A stretch of DNA of 64,000 bases from Cercis canadensis (GCA_003255065.1 QAOA01006682.1:462573-526572); one strand, 5' to 3'. Counted from the first letter of the stretch, positions 10,899 to 23,484 are shown. Numbers and translations: made by a program. Notes: generated by a model not told the origin, from the sequence alone.

Positions 10899-13623
10899 TA
10901 GTTAGGCACCTATTTTCTAAGCAAGTTAATGATGCACCGTATAAAATAATTAAAATATTCATTAAATACTATAAATTTATTTTATTTATATATATGATCA
11001 TTTGTTTATATTTGATCATGATAATCACACACTTCATAAATGTCAACCACATATATAAGCATAATAATCACTTAATGCTAAGAAATATTTTAATCATTTT
11101 ATGTGATGTGTCAGGCACAGCTTTCAACCAAACTGACTTTTTTTAAGGAAAAAAAAAAGTTTGGAACTTGACGTCCTTACCCTTAAAATTAATCTAATTA
11201 GTCATTTTCTTATAATTAATTTTTATATTGAATGCCCATGTCTGCAAGACTACATAAAAGGTGTACTAAAGATTATTGTAATTGCTGTGTTCATGGAAAC
11301 GCGTTCAAATTTGATGTATCTAACTCGTGGTATTAACAAAAAGAAACATCTGATGTATCTAATATCTTGTTAAAGTAAGTAGCACATGTGAAGTAGTGAG
11401 TTTGTGCCCCAAACTTTGTGTGGACCACTCGTTAGGTTCGTGTTTGTGTGTGTTGACGTAGCTGCAAATGCAAGCGTAAAAGTTCATGTTGATGGCCCAT
11501 GCCATGCTGGCTGCATTCAGCAAAAGTTTCTCTGAATGAGGACCATAAGACATATGACAAATCTACTCACGTGAAATGGGTTAGAGACAAGAGACGTACA
11601 TCAGCTGACATGTCGTTTTCTATGAAATATGAACGACGATAGATAAGATTGCTTTGTGTTGCCTCTTCATTCACTTCCACACTTCCACCTTCCAGGAAAC
11701 GTCCTACTCCACAAGCCAAAAGAAGCTTTTCTATACACGTGTAGTGTATACCTAGCATGTATAATAGTTCAATATTAGGTTTAATATAATAGTAGTAAAA
11801 ATATTGAATTATTCAGGCGAAAAAGAAACATATTAAATTATTTGATCATCTTCTAAGAGCATCCAAAATATATGCAGAAGTTCTCACATAGTGCAGGCAC
11901 ATGGTCCGCCACTTGATATGGGACAAAATAAAATAGTGTCCAAAATTGAGTTCCAATCATGACCACCATATAATCAAATCATTAACCCATACTGTATATA
12001 TATCCGCGTTTGGCATTGGCAGTTTCTTTTTTTTGTTTGAGCCATTGGCAGTTTCTAAACCTTATGATTACTCCGAAAATTAACCATATAATATTACTAC
12101 TTCTTTTTTATTTGTAATCAATTATCATGGTTATTAGAGGAGAGGCTTTGGTTAAATGGCTTTCAGTCTTAAGGCTGTCATTCACTCTCTATTTCATGTT
12201 TAAACCTTTCTAATAGCAAAATGATAACTTTGGCCATTTGACCAACTAATTTAAAAAAAAATTATGATGGTTAATAAGTTATTACGTGTTTAATTATAGA
12301 ACCTCCTTTTCTTTTCTTTTTTTCTTTTTTATTGGTACAAATTGTAGTATCTCGATCTCACTTCTCATCGGATATAAAAATGTCAGAAAAAATAGATATT
12401 TAGGTGAACACTATCAATCACAAACTATTTCAAGGAGAAAAAAAGGTTAAGTACTCGAATTTTAGGCTGCCTTTGTTTTGGGAAACATGATCGACCGTTT
12501 TAGGAAAATATCTACACCATTTTCTGGTGTTTGGAATCACAGAAAGTTTTAGAATGAAAAACCATGAATCAGGTCAATGAAAAACATGAGCCTCCGGAGG
12601 AGAAAATGAAAATGACTTCTTCTCCGTGAAAACGCAAGTCATTATCATTCACACTCTTTTTACTTTTTCAACTCTACCAATTAAGCTTACAATTAGAGGC
12701 TTTAGAGCCACAAAAAGCAATAATTGATATGTATTCAAAATATTTTTCCTTTAATACTCCAATCGTTCAGAAAATATTTGTTAGTGTGTTGCTTATGTTA
12801 AATTATGAATGGAAATAGTACTAAGTTGTATTTAAACCTTTAATTATATGAAATAAGAGACCTAGATTAGGGTAGAAATAGAAAGATTACACAACCAATT
12901 GACAGAAATTGATTGGGAATTATCAACATTTTTCAACGTCAATGGCAGTCATATGTCGAATAATTAATGAACTCGATTTTTGGCAGAAGCCTCTCAACCT
13001 TGTCATCAAGGGAGAGGGAGAGGACTTTCATGTCAGGATGTGATTTCACATAACAGCATAAGCAAGTGGGTCATGCATGAGTTTGTAATTTGATGAATAA
13101 GTCTGTGGTGAGCTGATTTTCTCATTTCTTATGTCAATTTCTCAGACGAACACATATAACATGAATACACCCTCTATTATGGAGGGTGGGCGCCACGTTG
13201 AATACTGAATAGTGATATTTTTATTAGTTAAACTTTTCTTAACATAGAGTCTATAAACTATATCAAGAAAGATTTGTTATCATTTATTTATTTATCATTT
13301 TTATTTACATAGGTAAGTATCACAGTCAAAATTAGAATAGTTGTTAAATATTAAGTACTGCATCATAGAGTTGATAAATTACCTCTTGTTTTGTAGTCCC
13401 TAATAAATAACTAAAAATGAATGAGTAAAACTCATTTTTTATCCATTAAAGATACCGGCACAGTCAGTTTAGTCTCCAAAATTTTTTTAGTGTGTCACTT
13501 CAATCTCTTGAAAGATAATTTTGTCTATCTAAATAGTTCTTTGCCCATTTTCACCTATCAGGCTTGTCATAGTGACATTTAATATGTCATGTAAAAGATT
13601 CTATCAACTCTCACTAAGAAAAA
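10899..13623. other. 2.7-kb AT-rich stretch, no gene supported
   Basis: Open frames here are short and none is recognisable. It contains a non-coding segment (about 11760-12090) that has a diverged relative at about 18680-18960, and a 30-base exact match to the inside of CACTA copy 1 at about 13041-13070. Confidence 0.5.
11760..12090 (+). repeat. Non-coding segment duplicated 7 kb downstream (copy A)
   Basis: Shares ordered blocks with about 18680-18960: TTATTTGATC..., CATAGTGCAGGCACA, ATAACCAAATCATTAA-like and a TTTAAACCTT...ATTACTC(C/T)GGAAATTAA-like block. Order and spacing are kept, so this is a real paralogous segment with many differences. No coding potential is visible in either copy. 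Confidence 0.6.
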
Positions 13624-14659
13624 CACTACAAGAAAATTGCTATTTTCTCACGGACATTTCTTACAGACAAAAAATCCGTGAGAAAATCAAGATATTTCTC
13701 ACGGATTATCTCACAGAAAGTGACGGTTGCTATTTTCTCACGGATTTTCTCACGGACAGGTGGACCGTGAGAAAAATCTGTGAGAAAGTCCGTGAGAAAT
13801 GACGCCCCAACTGTGACAAGCGTTGACCATTCTCACGGACAAAGTTTGTGAGAAAATGTGAAGGTTCTCAAGGAATTTCTCATGGATTGTTAACATCGTG
13901 AGAAATTCCGTGAGCAAGTCTATGAGAAATCAGTGTGCACCATTTCACTTAAAATTTGAAAATTTACTCATGGACAAAGTCCATGAGAAAGTCTGTTTAT
14001 CTTCCTCCTCGCCCGCTCCGGCCTACATTTTCCATTTTCTTTCCTTTCTCCCTCTCCTCTGTTCTCCGCCATCCTCTCCTCTCTCTCTCTCTCCTTGGAG
14101 CAAATCAGCCCCATTCTAGCCTTCGGAGCTTGGGTTTTGTAGCGCAAGTCCCCTACTCCGACTCTACCAGTTCAGATTTTTAGTTTTCTGTTCATTGAGA
14201 TAGGTTCCTATACTCATCTATTATCTTTGAATTTTTATGCGTTTTGTGTAAGTTATTTAAGCCATTACCATAAACGTTATAGGATTTACATGTTTAATAG
14301 TGTAGGTTGCTTATTTTAGATAGTGTAAGAGTTGTTTTAGATGTAGCTTAATAATGTAGGTTGATAGGTAGTGAAATTGATAATGAAATATATATCATTT
14401 GTTAAGATTAGGAACTCAATTTTGTTATATGTTTGATGTTGAATTATTCTGGAAATTTTTCTGAATTTTGTGAATGGTGTAGAAATAATTTTGTATTTTT
14501 TTCAATTGTTTTGTAAGTTTTGACCTCAATTGCTATGTAATTATGTATGTTGGAATAATTTATAATTTAGGGTTTGTGTTTTTGATGAATTTTGAAAAAA
14601 AATTAATTCATGGAATGTTCAATTTTTAAGAGAGACACTGCCTAATTTTTTGTTAATAT

Positions 14660-15295
14660 TTTAGGGATTTATGAAAGTTTTAGGGGTTTAAGGTTTAGGG
14701 ATAGGGATTGGGATTTAGGGTTTGGAATTAGGGTTTTGGGTTTAGGTTTAGGTTAGGGGTTAAGGTTTTTTAATTTTGGGGTTTGGGGTTTAGGATTTAA
14801 GTAAGGGTTTTAGGATTTGGGGTTTAGGGTTAGGGTTTGGGGTTTGAGATTAGGTTTAGGGTTTATGGTTTCTTAATTTTGGGGTTTTGAGTTTAAGGGT
14901 TTTAGGAAATGGGTTTTGGAATTTAGGGTTTAAGGGTTTTTAATTTTGGGGTTTAGGGTTTAGGGATAAGGATTTGGATTTCGGGATTGAGATTGGGTTT
15001 AGGGTTTCTTAATTTTTGGATTTAGGGGTTTTAAGAAAAGGGTTTTGGGATTTGTGGTTTAAGGTATAAGGGTTAGAGGTTTTTAATTTTGGGGTTTAGG
15101 GTTTGGGATAGGGATTGAGATTTAGGATTTGGGATTGAGATTAGGGTCTAGGGTTTAAAATTTCTTAATTTTGGGGTTTAGGGTTTAAGGGTTTTGGGAT
15201 TTGGGGGTTAGAGTTTTTTAATTTTGGAGTTTAGGGTTTAAGGCTTAATTATTGTTTTAGGGTTTAGGGCTTAATTAGGATTTTAGGGTTTAGGT
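14660..15295 (+). repeat. Degenerate telomere-like (TTTAGGG)n tract in CACTA copy 3
   Basis: About 630 bases of irregular GGGTTTAGGG, GGTTTAGGG and GGGTTTTAGG units with TTAATTTTGGGG spacers. It sits immediately before the first coding-like exon, at the same relative position as the tract in copy 1, so it belonged to the common ancestor of these elements. Confidence 0.85.
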
Positions 15296-15363
15296 TTGAC
15301 TTTAAGAATTACTACTTTTATTGTTTTAACATTTTCATTGGTTTTATTTAAATTGTATGACAG

Positions 15364-16902
15364 ATGTCAGACCACACGAGACGGTCATCTCCCACATCTG
15401 AGCCGCTGTCTAGGAGGGATAGAGGCAAGGCTGCTGCTCGGCCTTCTCAGAATGAGCCGACCTTGTTTATGTTCATGCTAACCCTGGGGTTGGCACGCAC
15501 CACATCGCCAACTGTGATGGGTGAGGGGTGCTCAGGAGCTGCCTGCAACCCCCAGCTCGGCATCGTTGGCCGCAGTAGGGTTGTCTCACGTGAGTCTGTC
15601 CATTTCGGACTCCCCACAACAAGACTCCCGACTGTGTGATGGTCGGCTGGTTATTATGCCACACGGGAGAAAGGAGTAAGTTTTTGTTTAATATTTGTTA
15701 TTTGAATATTTTTATTACTTTATTTCTATTACTTAACAATTAACTATGTTTTCTTTTTTTCAGCTTTTACCCTTCCAAGGAGCCCGTGAACATACTTTCG
15801 GCTGTCTAGAAGTCGAAGTACGAGTAGCCTTGGCCGGACTTTACCTCAGTTTCAGATGAGACGAAAGAACTTTGGTGGACAGAGTTTAAGGTAAGAAATA
15901 ATTGATTTAATTTTATTTACGTTAATTTTGGTATACATGTTTACTAAATTTGATATTTTGTTTTCTATTGCAGAGGAGATGTGTCTGGGAGCCCCAATAT
16001 GAGAGCCAGATTCGTAAGGTCAAGCTCTCTAAGTGCTCAAACAACATTCGCGCCTCTTTCTGAGACATTAGGATCGAGAAGAGCAAGGGTGATTGGTTGT
16101 CTGAGTAGGTACTTGAGGCCCTCAAAGCAGTATGGGCCTCTCAAGAGTATAGGGTCATCTCTGAGAGGAACATGAATAACCATTCCTTAGATCAGGGATA
16201 GGCATTCCACAGAGGTGGCTCTATCATCGTCTTCGAGCACAAACAGAGGCTGGTAAGTTTTTTATTTAATAACATAATTTTTTTTTATTAATAGAGTCAA
16301 TTTATGTTTACTAACAATTTTTACTTTTTGTAGACGGAGGAGTTGGGCAGAGAGCCCAATTCTCCAGAGGTTTTTTGTCACCTCCAGCACAACTCTACTA
16401 AAGGCTAGGTACATCAAAATGTGAAGTCTTATTAAATTATTCTTAACTCTTTATGTAAGTAATTACATGTATTAATTCTAATACTAACATAATATTTTTA
16501 TCGATGCAGATTGAGTTTGAGAGAAGTTAGTCCGAGAGCCAGGCCAAGTCCTCTTATTTTTCTATTGATGACACAGGGATATGGCTTGATGTCGTCGGCG
16601 AAAAGAATAAGAAAGGCCGTGTTTATGGCTTGGGCTCTGAGGCTGGTGTTTTGGACTCCACCTCCGCACAGCCTACCCAGCCCTCCCAATAGCCGGATGC
16701 GGCCTTGTCTAAGGTCCTGTCCCAGATGGCGAGCTTGCAGTAGAAGATGGCTCGCCTCCACCCAGTGGCCGATGCAATGGATGCGAGCGGCATTTCACTT
16801 GAGGTGCTCACCTCTATACTAGGATAGTTACACTAGCAGCATCCAGGATCTGGTTCGGCTCCATAGCCTGCCGCTAAGGACGACATTGATGAGAAGGACT
16901 AG
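15364..16902 (+). pseudogene. Decayed Ptta/En-Spm-like gene inside CACTA copy 3
   Basis: Exon-like blocks lie at about 15364-15676 (starts MSDHTRRSSP), 15763-15891, 15974-16253, 16334-16408 and 16508-16902. Clean splice signals are GTAAGT after block 1, TTTTTTCAG before block 2, GTAAGA after block 2, TTGCAG before block 3, GTAAGT after block 3 and TTTTTGTAG before block 4. Block 4 encodes the TEELGREPNSPEVF-type motif; block 5 encodes KNKKGRVYGLGSEA-like sequence and a C-terminal helix. The overall order matches the Ptta/En/Spm (Transposase_24) family by my reading. Several in-frame stops make it a pseudogene. Confidence 0.6.
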
Positions 16903-17360
16903 TGCTGTTGATTGTGATTCTATTGTATTTTTTTTTATTGGTATAATGTTTTTTATTAATAAAATTTAGTTATATTTCATTTATTTTTGTTTATTAATTT
17001 AATTAAATGTTTAGAAAAAATAAATTGTTATTTTAGAAAAAAAAAATCCATACATAAAAAATAAAAAAAATTATTTAGAAAGGTTTTTCTCACGGATAAC
17101 TATCCGTGAGAAATGTCTCACAGACGTTCTCCGTGAGAAAATCCACGACTTTCGCCTGAGATTTTCTCACGCATAACAAATATTTATTTGTGAGAAATTT
17201 CTCATGGACCAATTTGTCCGTGAGAAAATACTTTTTTCACGCCTATTTTTCTCTCACAAATAAGTTTATAAGAAAGTCCGTGAAAAACAGTGTTCTCACA
17301 AACTTTTCCACCATTTCTCACGGAATAATTCCGTGAGAAAACGGCAATTTTCTTGTAGTG

Positions 17361-20300
17361 AAAATAGATAGAGGATTATTTTGATAGACAAAGTTTTATC
17401 TTTTAGAGACTAAATAATACTAAAAATCTTTCAAACACTAAACTGATTGTGATTGTATCTTCCGATGGAAAAAAAAAATTACTAAAAAAGAGTAGTCCCT
17501 TAGTTACTGATAGATCAATAATCACATAGAGCAGCTAGCAATTAGTTTTCCTTGTGACGTCCTAGCTATGGAAACGATATATGGAATCCAAAGTCCAACT
17601 ACAAGCGAGAAGGTACATATTAGCACATAAATGTTCATTTGGTTTGGAGAATAGAATATGTAATAAAAATTTGATATCGGATGTGAAATGTATTGGAAAA
17701 TTTTCCGGAGTCACAATCACATTAATGGGAGGCAGTTGTAATTAAGCCGTGTGTCAAAGAAAATACTTCATATGTAAGGAATAAATTGTGTCCACCAAAA
17801 TGATGTTAAGAATGAGACATGTAGGTTTCAACTTGATGACTTCATGATCATATATACGAAGCCATTCTTATGGCGTTAAGAGTTTCTATCTAATGACCTA
17901 ATGGTTTGAATTTGATCCGATATAAATGTTGAAAAAGGGAAAGTAAATGGATCTTAAAAGTAATCTTGGTTTTAATTTCCGAGTTTACTTAATTAATCAC
18001 AATTACAGCAATAATATTTCTGTTATATATATAGTTATTTGTAGCAATTTCAGTATGTATAAGCCGTCTTTCTGCATCTGCAAGTCTCAAATCTCAATTG
18101 TTATTGTGAGTCGTGACGGCAGCCACAAACAATGTAAATAATATGCTTAATTGTAATTTTAATATCTTTATTTTATTAAAATAAACTATTTAGTCCTTTT
18201 TTTTTTTTAAATATACTATTTCATCCCTCTTATCTTAAAAAAAAAAAAGTTGTAATTTTAACCCATCTGTCCATTATCCGTCAAATATCTAAGGGAACTT
18301 GATGATGTAGCACAAAAGAATTTTTAATTTACTAATGGCACAAAATAAAAATTAATTACAGAAAAGAATATATGGATGTCGATGTTTTCATAGGCATGTT
18401 AATTTCACTTTGATTCCTTGCCCCCCCCCCCCCCCCCCCTTCCCCCGTACATGTATGAATACAATACGTAATAATAATATTTTCCGAAAAGAATAATGAT
18501 ATATATAAACTTGTGAAAACTTAACTATTTTGTGTAACAATGTTAGTTGATATTTCTGTATTTTTTTTTTATCTAATTCAAATTCTGTGATATATATTAT
18601 ATACAACAATTAATATTTTTTTTTGTCAAAAAAAAATTATGTATACATCATTACTCTATTGAAATCCGTATAAGAAATACGGTAGGAATATATGCTAGGC
18701 AAGGGTTTATTAACATAAAATCATCATATATTGAAATTTTTGAAGAAATAAAAGTTATATTGGATTATTTGATCTTTTCAATAGTGGAAGCTCCCAAAAT
18801 TTGTGCAAGTTTCTTACATAGTGCAGGCACACACATCACATGGGTAATTGATAATGGGGACAAGATAGTGTCCCATATATAACCAAATCATTAATGACTC
18901 ACCGCGCATATTCATGATTTTAAACCTTCCAAATTACTCTGGAAATTAAGACAGAAAAAGCACTGAGAGCAAACATTTAAGTCACTAATAATATTATTAT
19001 AATAAAATTACAACCACCAAGAGCAGACACAATAAAATTTGATCCTAAGTTCTAAGAATCTCCCTTACCTTAAAAATTGAGTATATGATCACTTTCGATA
19101 TTGCTTGAAGTATATTGATCAATCAGTTAATTGTTTAGTTATACGTATATACATGTGCCTAACTAATACAAAAGACTGAAACTTACCTGTATATCTCATC
19201 GTATAATAGAAAATGTAATTTAATTTTGCATTCATAGGTTATTTATATAATTGCATGACTGTCTACCTTTGTTCACTTAAAAAAAAATAAAAAAAATTCA
19301 TGGATTATATGCTGTATGAATGTCATCATTCTCAAGCTGTAACTTTCCTGCTATGTAGTTCTTCTAGCTATTGCCACAACAGCATTTTTAATTTTCTAAA
19401 TCTTTATATGAAAAATTAAAACCCGTTTGTGTCAAAATTTTATTTTTATTATTTTGTTAAACCACGAATCTATTTTACAAGTATCCAAAGAACTAAAAAA
19501 ACAGAAAAATCACTTTTTGGATATACACATGAGAAATGGCGGTTACACACAAAGGTGCAGAAAAGATTTGCCATAAAGAAAAAACTAAAATAGGTCTAGT
19601 TAATATTTAAGTGAGTCCACTCAAATAAAATTTTTACCGTGTGATGTGTAGAGAAGGTGTAGATATATATATTTGTAGATTTACAAAATAACATTACTCT
19701 ATATATATAAGGGACCTATTATACATAAATCCTTTCATTTACAGTTCAATATAATCAATGTATGGTATATATGGACAATTTTAAAGTGAAACTTAAAATG
19801 ATCAATGCCTGGTATTAAATAAATAAAATAAAGAGATGAATGTATACTATAATTTAATTAATTGTAGTATTATTATGATCATCATAATTTTAAGGAAATT
19901 CCTAAATGTCAGGAATAGTAATTTCGATTTCAGTAACTAAAGTAGGGTACATATATAGTTGTATGATAAGTGATGGTCAAATAGATGGACCCTATAAATA
20001 TAATATATTCCTTTTGCCTTTCCTCAGCGAATGGAATGCAGTTTGGGCTGTAAACACAGCAATATTAAGGCAAATATTAAAGTCAGATTTACTAGTCATG
20101 TTCATTTTTATATTAATTAATTAAGTTCCATTGTTATTTATTACAACTAATATAAGGGGCCACCCTCGTGCTTATAATAAGTTTTGATTACAATATCAGT
20201 GGTCTAATCTAACTTACTTTAACATCTAATCAATTTCCTTTTGACTGCTAATTAATTTAAGGATTAATTGCAAGAGATTTTTCAGCATCTTTTGGGCAAA

Positions 20301-20577
20301 CAATTTTCGTGTGTAATTGCCTCAAACCCCACTTTTTGAAATAGTGGGGAAGTTAGAGAAATGATTGTATTTCTATTGTATTGTCTATAATTATAAAAGA
20401 AAACTAAAGAAAGAAAAACCCTAAAACAAAGGTAGGTAATCCTTTTCAATCCTTTTTAAGCGGGAACCCAAGTTTTTATTTCGAAATTGTTGATTTTTTT
20501 TTTCAAATAAAAAAGGATTTCATTATAATATCTATATTTTTAATTTTAATACTTACATAATATGTCAAGTAAAATTT
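17361..20577. other. 3.2-kb AT-rich stretch, no gene supported
   Basis: Contains an 18-20 base poly-C run near 18421, the second copy of a duplicated non-coding segment (about 18680-18960) and scattered short AT repeats. None of the short open frames (for example 17947-18141, 19906-20124) has recognisable content. Confidence 0.5.
18680..18960 (+). repeat. Non-coding segment duplicated from upstream (copy B)
   Basis: Diverged relative of 11760-12090 in the same orientation, sharing GGATTATTTGATC-like, CATAGTGCAGGCACA and ATATAACCAAATCATTAA blocks. The CACTA element at 13624-17360 lies between the two copies. Confidence 0.6.
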
Positions 20578-21131
20578 AGGCTTAATTACAATTTTAGTCA
20601 TCATATTTTAACAACTTGAACATTTTGGTTCCTCTTGTTTAAAAATGAACAATTTAGTCAATTTATATTCATAAAATGTGGAATTTTGATCTTTTCGTCT
20701 TTGAGCTAAAATTTCTCAGGTTTAGTTAAGGTATAAAGTTATCCAATATACAATTTTACTATTCAAATTGAAGAGTTACATCTTACAAATATTTCCATAA
20801 AATTTCAGCTCGATCCAATGATGAAACTTTGTCCAAAATACCAAAACTATATGTTTTTATCTAACCAAAGATCTAGATTTATTTACCCTTTGATCGAGCT
20901 GAAATTTTGTAGAGAGGTTCACAAAATGTAATTTTTCAATCTGAACGGTAGGATTATGAATCACAAAACTTTATACTTTAAAATAGACATAAAAAAAAAT
21001 TGGCTTAAAGACAAAATAACCAAAATTGCACATTTTATGAATATAGAAAGACTAAATTGTTCATTTTTAAATAAGAGGGACCAAAAAATTTAAGTTGTTA
21101 AAATATGATGACCAAAATTACAATTAAACCT
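20578..21131. mobile_element. Long-TIR non-autonomous DNA element (Mutator-like or foldback)
   Basis: The left end (AGGCTTAATTACAATTTTAG, continuing through TCATCATATTTTAACAACTT) matches the reverse complement of the right end for roughly 130 bases. The right end reads AAGTTGTTAAAATATGATGA and finishes ACAATTAAACCT. The interior also folds back partly (GAGCTAAAATTTC versus GAGCTGAAATTTT). No open frame. The terminal sequence type is common for plant Mutator-like MITEs; I did not find a clean target-site duplication. Confidence 0.7.
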
Positions 21132-21369
21132 ACATTTTACCATAGGTTTTATAAATTTTAATAATTTTTAATGTTTCTAAAAATCTTATAACAGACAATA
21201 AATAGCAATATAATGTTTACCTTATCAAGATCATTTGATTAATTACCCCTGTTTAGTATATTTTTCATTAAATAATGCATTAATACAATATAAGTGTCAC
21301 GCCTATAAATTCATTTTTATTTTTATTTTTCTTTTCCTCCTCATTTATTTCCTAAGTGGAGCATAAAAG

Positions 21370-22219
21370 TAGGGATGACAATTTGCCCCAGACCCAATGG
21401 GGCCCCAGTTTTTTTACCTGTATGGGTATGGGGCAGAAAAATGGGTATGGGGATGGAGATGGGTAATTTTATGGGTAATTTGATAGGGGCGGGTCTGGGG
21501 ATGGGGAAGCCCTGCCCCACCCCGCCCCGCCCCACACTGTATATAAATAATATATATATATATATATAATACATTACATAAATTTTTTAAAAAAAATTTC
21601 TTCACAAAACGGCGTCATTATGGCCTAAGGTTTTCCCACACTAAATCACCAACACACTGACCTGACCCTTCCTCCTTCAGTCCCTCGTCCTTGAGTTCTA
21701 TTTTCCCCAAACCTAAATTTTTTTTCTTTTTTTTTTTGTTGGTTTTGTAGAATATGGAGAGTGGTTCAACTTCAACCAACATTAGAACTTCATAAATTGT
21801 ACTTATTTTAATTGCTTGGAGCCTTTTGTACTTATTATGATTTCTTATTGACTTTTATAATTGTTTAAGAACAATTTTTATAATTTTGTTTGAATATTAT
21901 TTATGTTATTGTTGTTGCTTGAGGATATCTTGAATTCTTAATTATGTTATTTGAGCATTATTTATATTATCTTGTTCGATTAAACTTGAATTTTAATTAA
22001 AAATCGTGATCGATAGATTAAACTTGTGAATTGTGTATATTTAAAAAAAGTATAGTTATATGGGTAAATGGGGCGGGGCATGGGGCAGATGGGAATTTAG
22101 TGGGGCAGGGATGGAGATGCTGAAAAATCCCCGCCGGGGATGGGTCCGGGGATGAGGCATCCCCATGTTCTTCGGGGATGGGGACGGGGACTGCTTGCCC
22201 CGCCCCATTGCCATCCCTA
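21370..22219. mobile_element. Non-autonomous hAT element with perfect 8-bp TSD
   Basis: Terminal inverted repeats TAGGGATGACAAT / ATTGCCATCCCTA are flanked by the exact 8-bp duplication CATAAAAG (21362-21369 and 22220-22227), diagnostic of hAT insertion. Next to both ends are G/C-rich blocks of GGGGATGGGG and CCCCGCCCC type, which form subterminal inverted sequence. The 850-bp body has no transposase. Open frames crossing the G-rich ends are an artefact of the repeats. Confidence 0.92.
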
Positions 22220-22227
22220 CATAAAAG

Positions 22228-23484
22228 AGGCTTGATTCAAAGAATGCTTTGCACTAATTATAAAGAAAAAATGTATTCTAATTAAATGGAATTTTTGTTA
22301 ATGATTAAAATATTTTTGGGCCAACTTTCATATATCAAAACTAAATCCCAATTTTAAGGTAGATTTCCTTCTTCTTTTATGCCCATGTCAAACTAAATAA
22401 ATGTATCCCTTAAAATAGTAGATTTTCTTTCCATCTATATTTCGTATTGCTTCTCTTGTATTACCTTTCTTTCATTATGAATTGTTAACATTTTTTTTTG
22501 TGGTAACTTGTTAAATTATTTATATTTTGAGATAGATATTCAAATTAAGATTTTCTTTTATTTGCAATATTATATTTTTATGGACCTTTGCCTTAATTTT
22601 ACTTTCACACTTCTTGTCAGTTCTCAATGCTTAAATGAAAACGCAACAAAGTTGAGCAATAGCACTGTTATCCTTTTTGTAATGGCAACTCAAACTCTCA
22701 AAGCATTTGAAATGTAACGTAGACGAAACCCATTATAAGAAGGTTCAATTGCCAAAAACCAAACATTCCCGGGATCAATTTTCAAAGCTTGAATTTGTTA
22801 TCGTTCCCTGTACGGCAAAAACAAAAGTAAAAAAACAATTTAAAATGTTGGGCGGAACCAACGTGGCAATACCTATTGGAGCAGTCAACTCCATCTCCCA
22901 TTTATAAATGAACACGTGTATGGCTACTCGTTGCAAATTGGACCCTGAGGATACGACTTTAGTTAAATATTTAAGATCCAGAAAAAATATTGTTAAATAA
23001 AATTATAATTATTCTAATCTTTTAAGTTTTAACAAGATTAATTTTACGTTTAATTGAATAAAGTAAAAATACTCTTATTATTAAAAAAAAAAAAAAAAAG
23101 TCGGTTATGAGAGAGTTAGCCGAGTTGAGAAATAGTCGGGGTCAGTCTTCTTACGCAGTCCCGTGTATGGAAAGCGAGAGATTTTTCGTTAAATTTGTTC
23201 TCACCCTCTCTTTCCTTCCTTCAGCGTCTTCCTTCCAATAAATAGCTTTTCCAATCCCGAAACTCCCGTAGCTTACCAAACCTTCTTCTTCTCCGCCAAC
23301 AATAACGCAAGAGTTTGAAAAAAAAAAAAAAAAAGCACCTGTGTGCGTCTTTCTCTGAAATTATTGATTATTTCACAATTCTATATCGAATTCTCAGGGA
23401 CCCAATTTCAAATAATTAATTTTCAGTTATCGGAGTTTTTGATCGAGCCTCCTATGTGGGTTCGATCTCTGGTCAGAAACTGAT
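22228..23484 (+). promoter_or_regulatory. Upstream region and 5' leader of the CIPK gene
   Basis: AT-rich until about 23100, then a pyrimidine-rich segment (CTCTCTTTCCTTCC, CTTCTTCTTCTCCGCC) typical of plant 5' leaders. CCAATAAATAG at about 23235-23245 is the best TATA-like candidate. A short upstream ORF lies at 23454-23483. No other gene is seen here. Confidence 0.5.
23454..23483 (+). promoter_or_regulatory. uORF ending one base before the CIPK start codon
   Basis: ATG at 23454 opens a nine-residue frame (MWVRSLVRN) that ends in TGA at 23481-23483; the kinase ATG begins at 23485. Such a close arrangement could limit or couple translation of the kinase by reinitiation. This is an inference from position only, and it assumes transcription starts upstream of 23454. 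Confidence 0.55.

Larger units (their letters stand above)
13624..17360 (+). mobile_element. CACTA (En/Spm-type) transposon, copy 3
   Basis: Begins CACTACAAGAAAATTGC and ends GCAATTTTCTTGTAGTG, a perfect 17-bp terminal inverted repeat. AAA lies on both sides (13621-13623 and 17361-17363), fitting a 3-bp target-site duplication. Subterminal regions 13650-13990 and 17085-17340 are packed with TTTCTCACGGA / TCCGTGAGAAA motifs in both orientations. The interior repeats the layout of copy 1: telomere-like tract, then a decayed Ptta-like gene. No DDE transposase is seen. The intact terminal repeat suggests it could still be mobilised in trans. Confidence 0.93.

Noticed and set aside
11161..11758. 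Short open frames as small genes
   Set aside because: All under 75 codons, AT-driven, with no recognisable motif.
12900..13200. Possible exon (RIINELD..., NLVIKGEGEDFHV)
   Set aside because: A short open stretch of about 40 codons that reminded me of a terpene-synthase-like segment, but no neighbouring motif, splice pattern or domain supports it.
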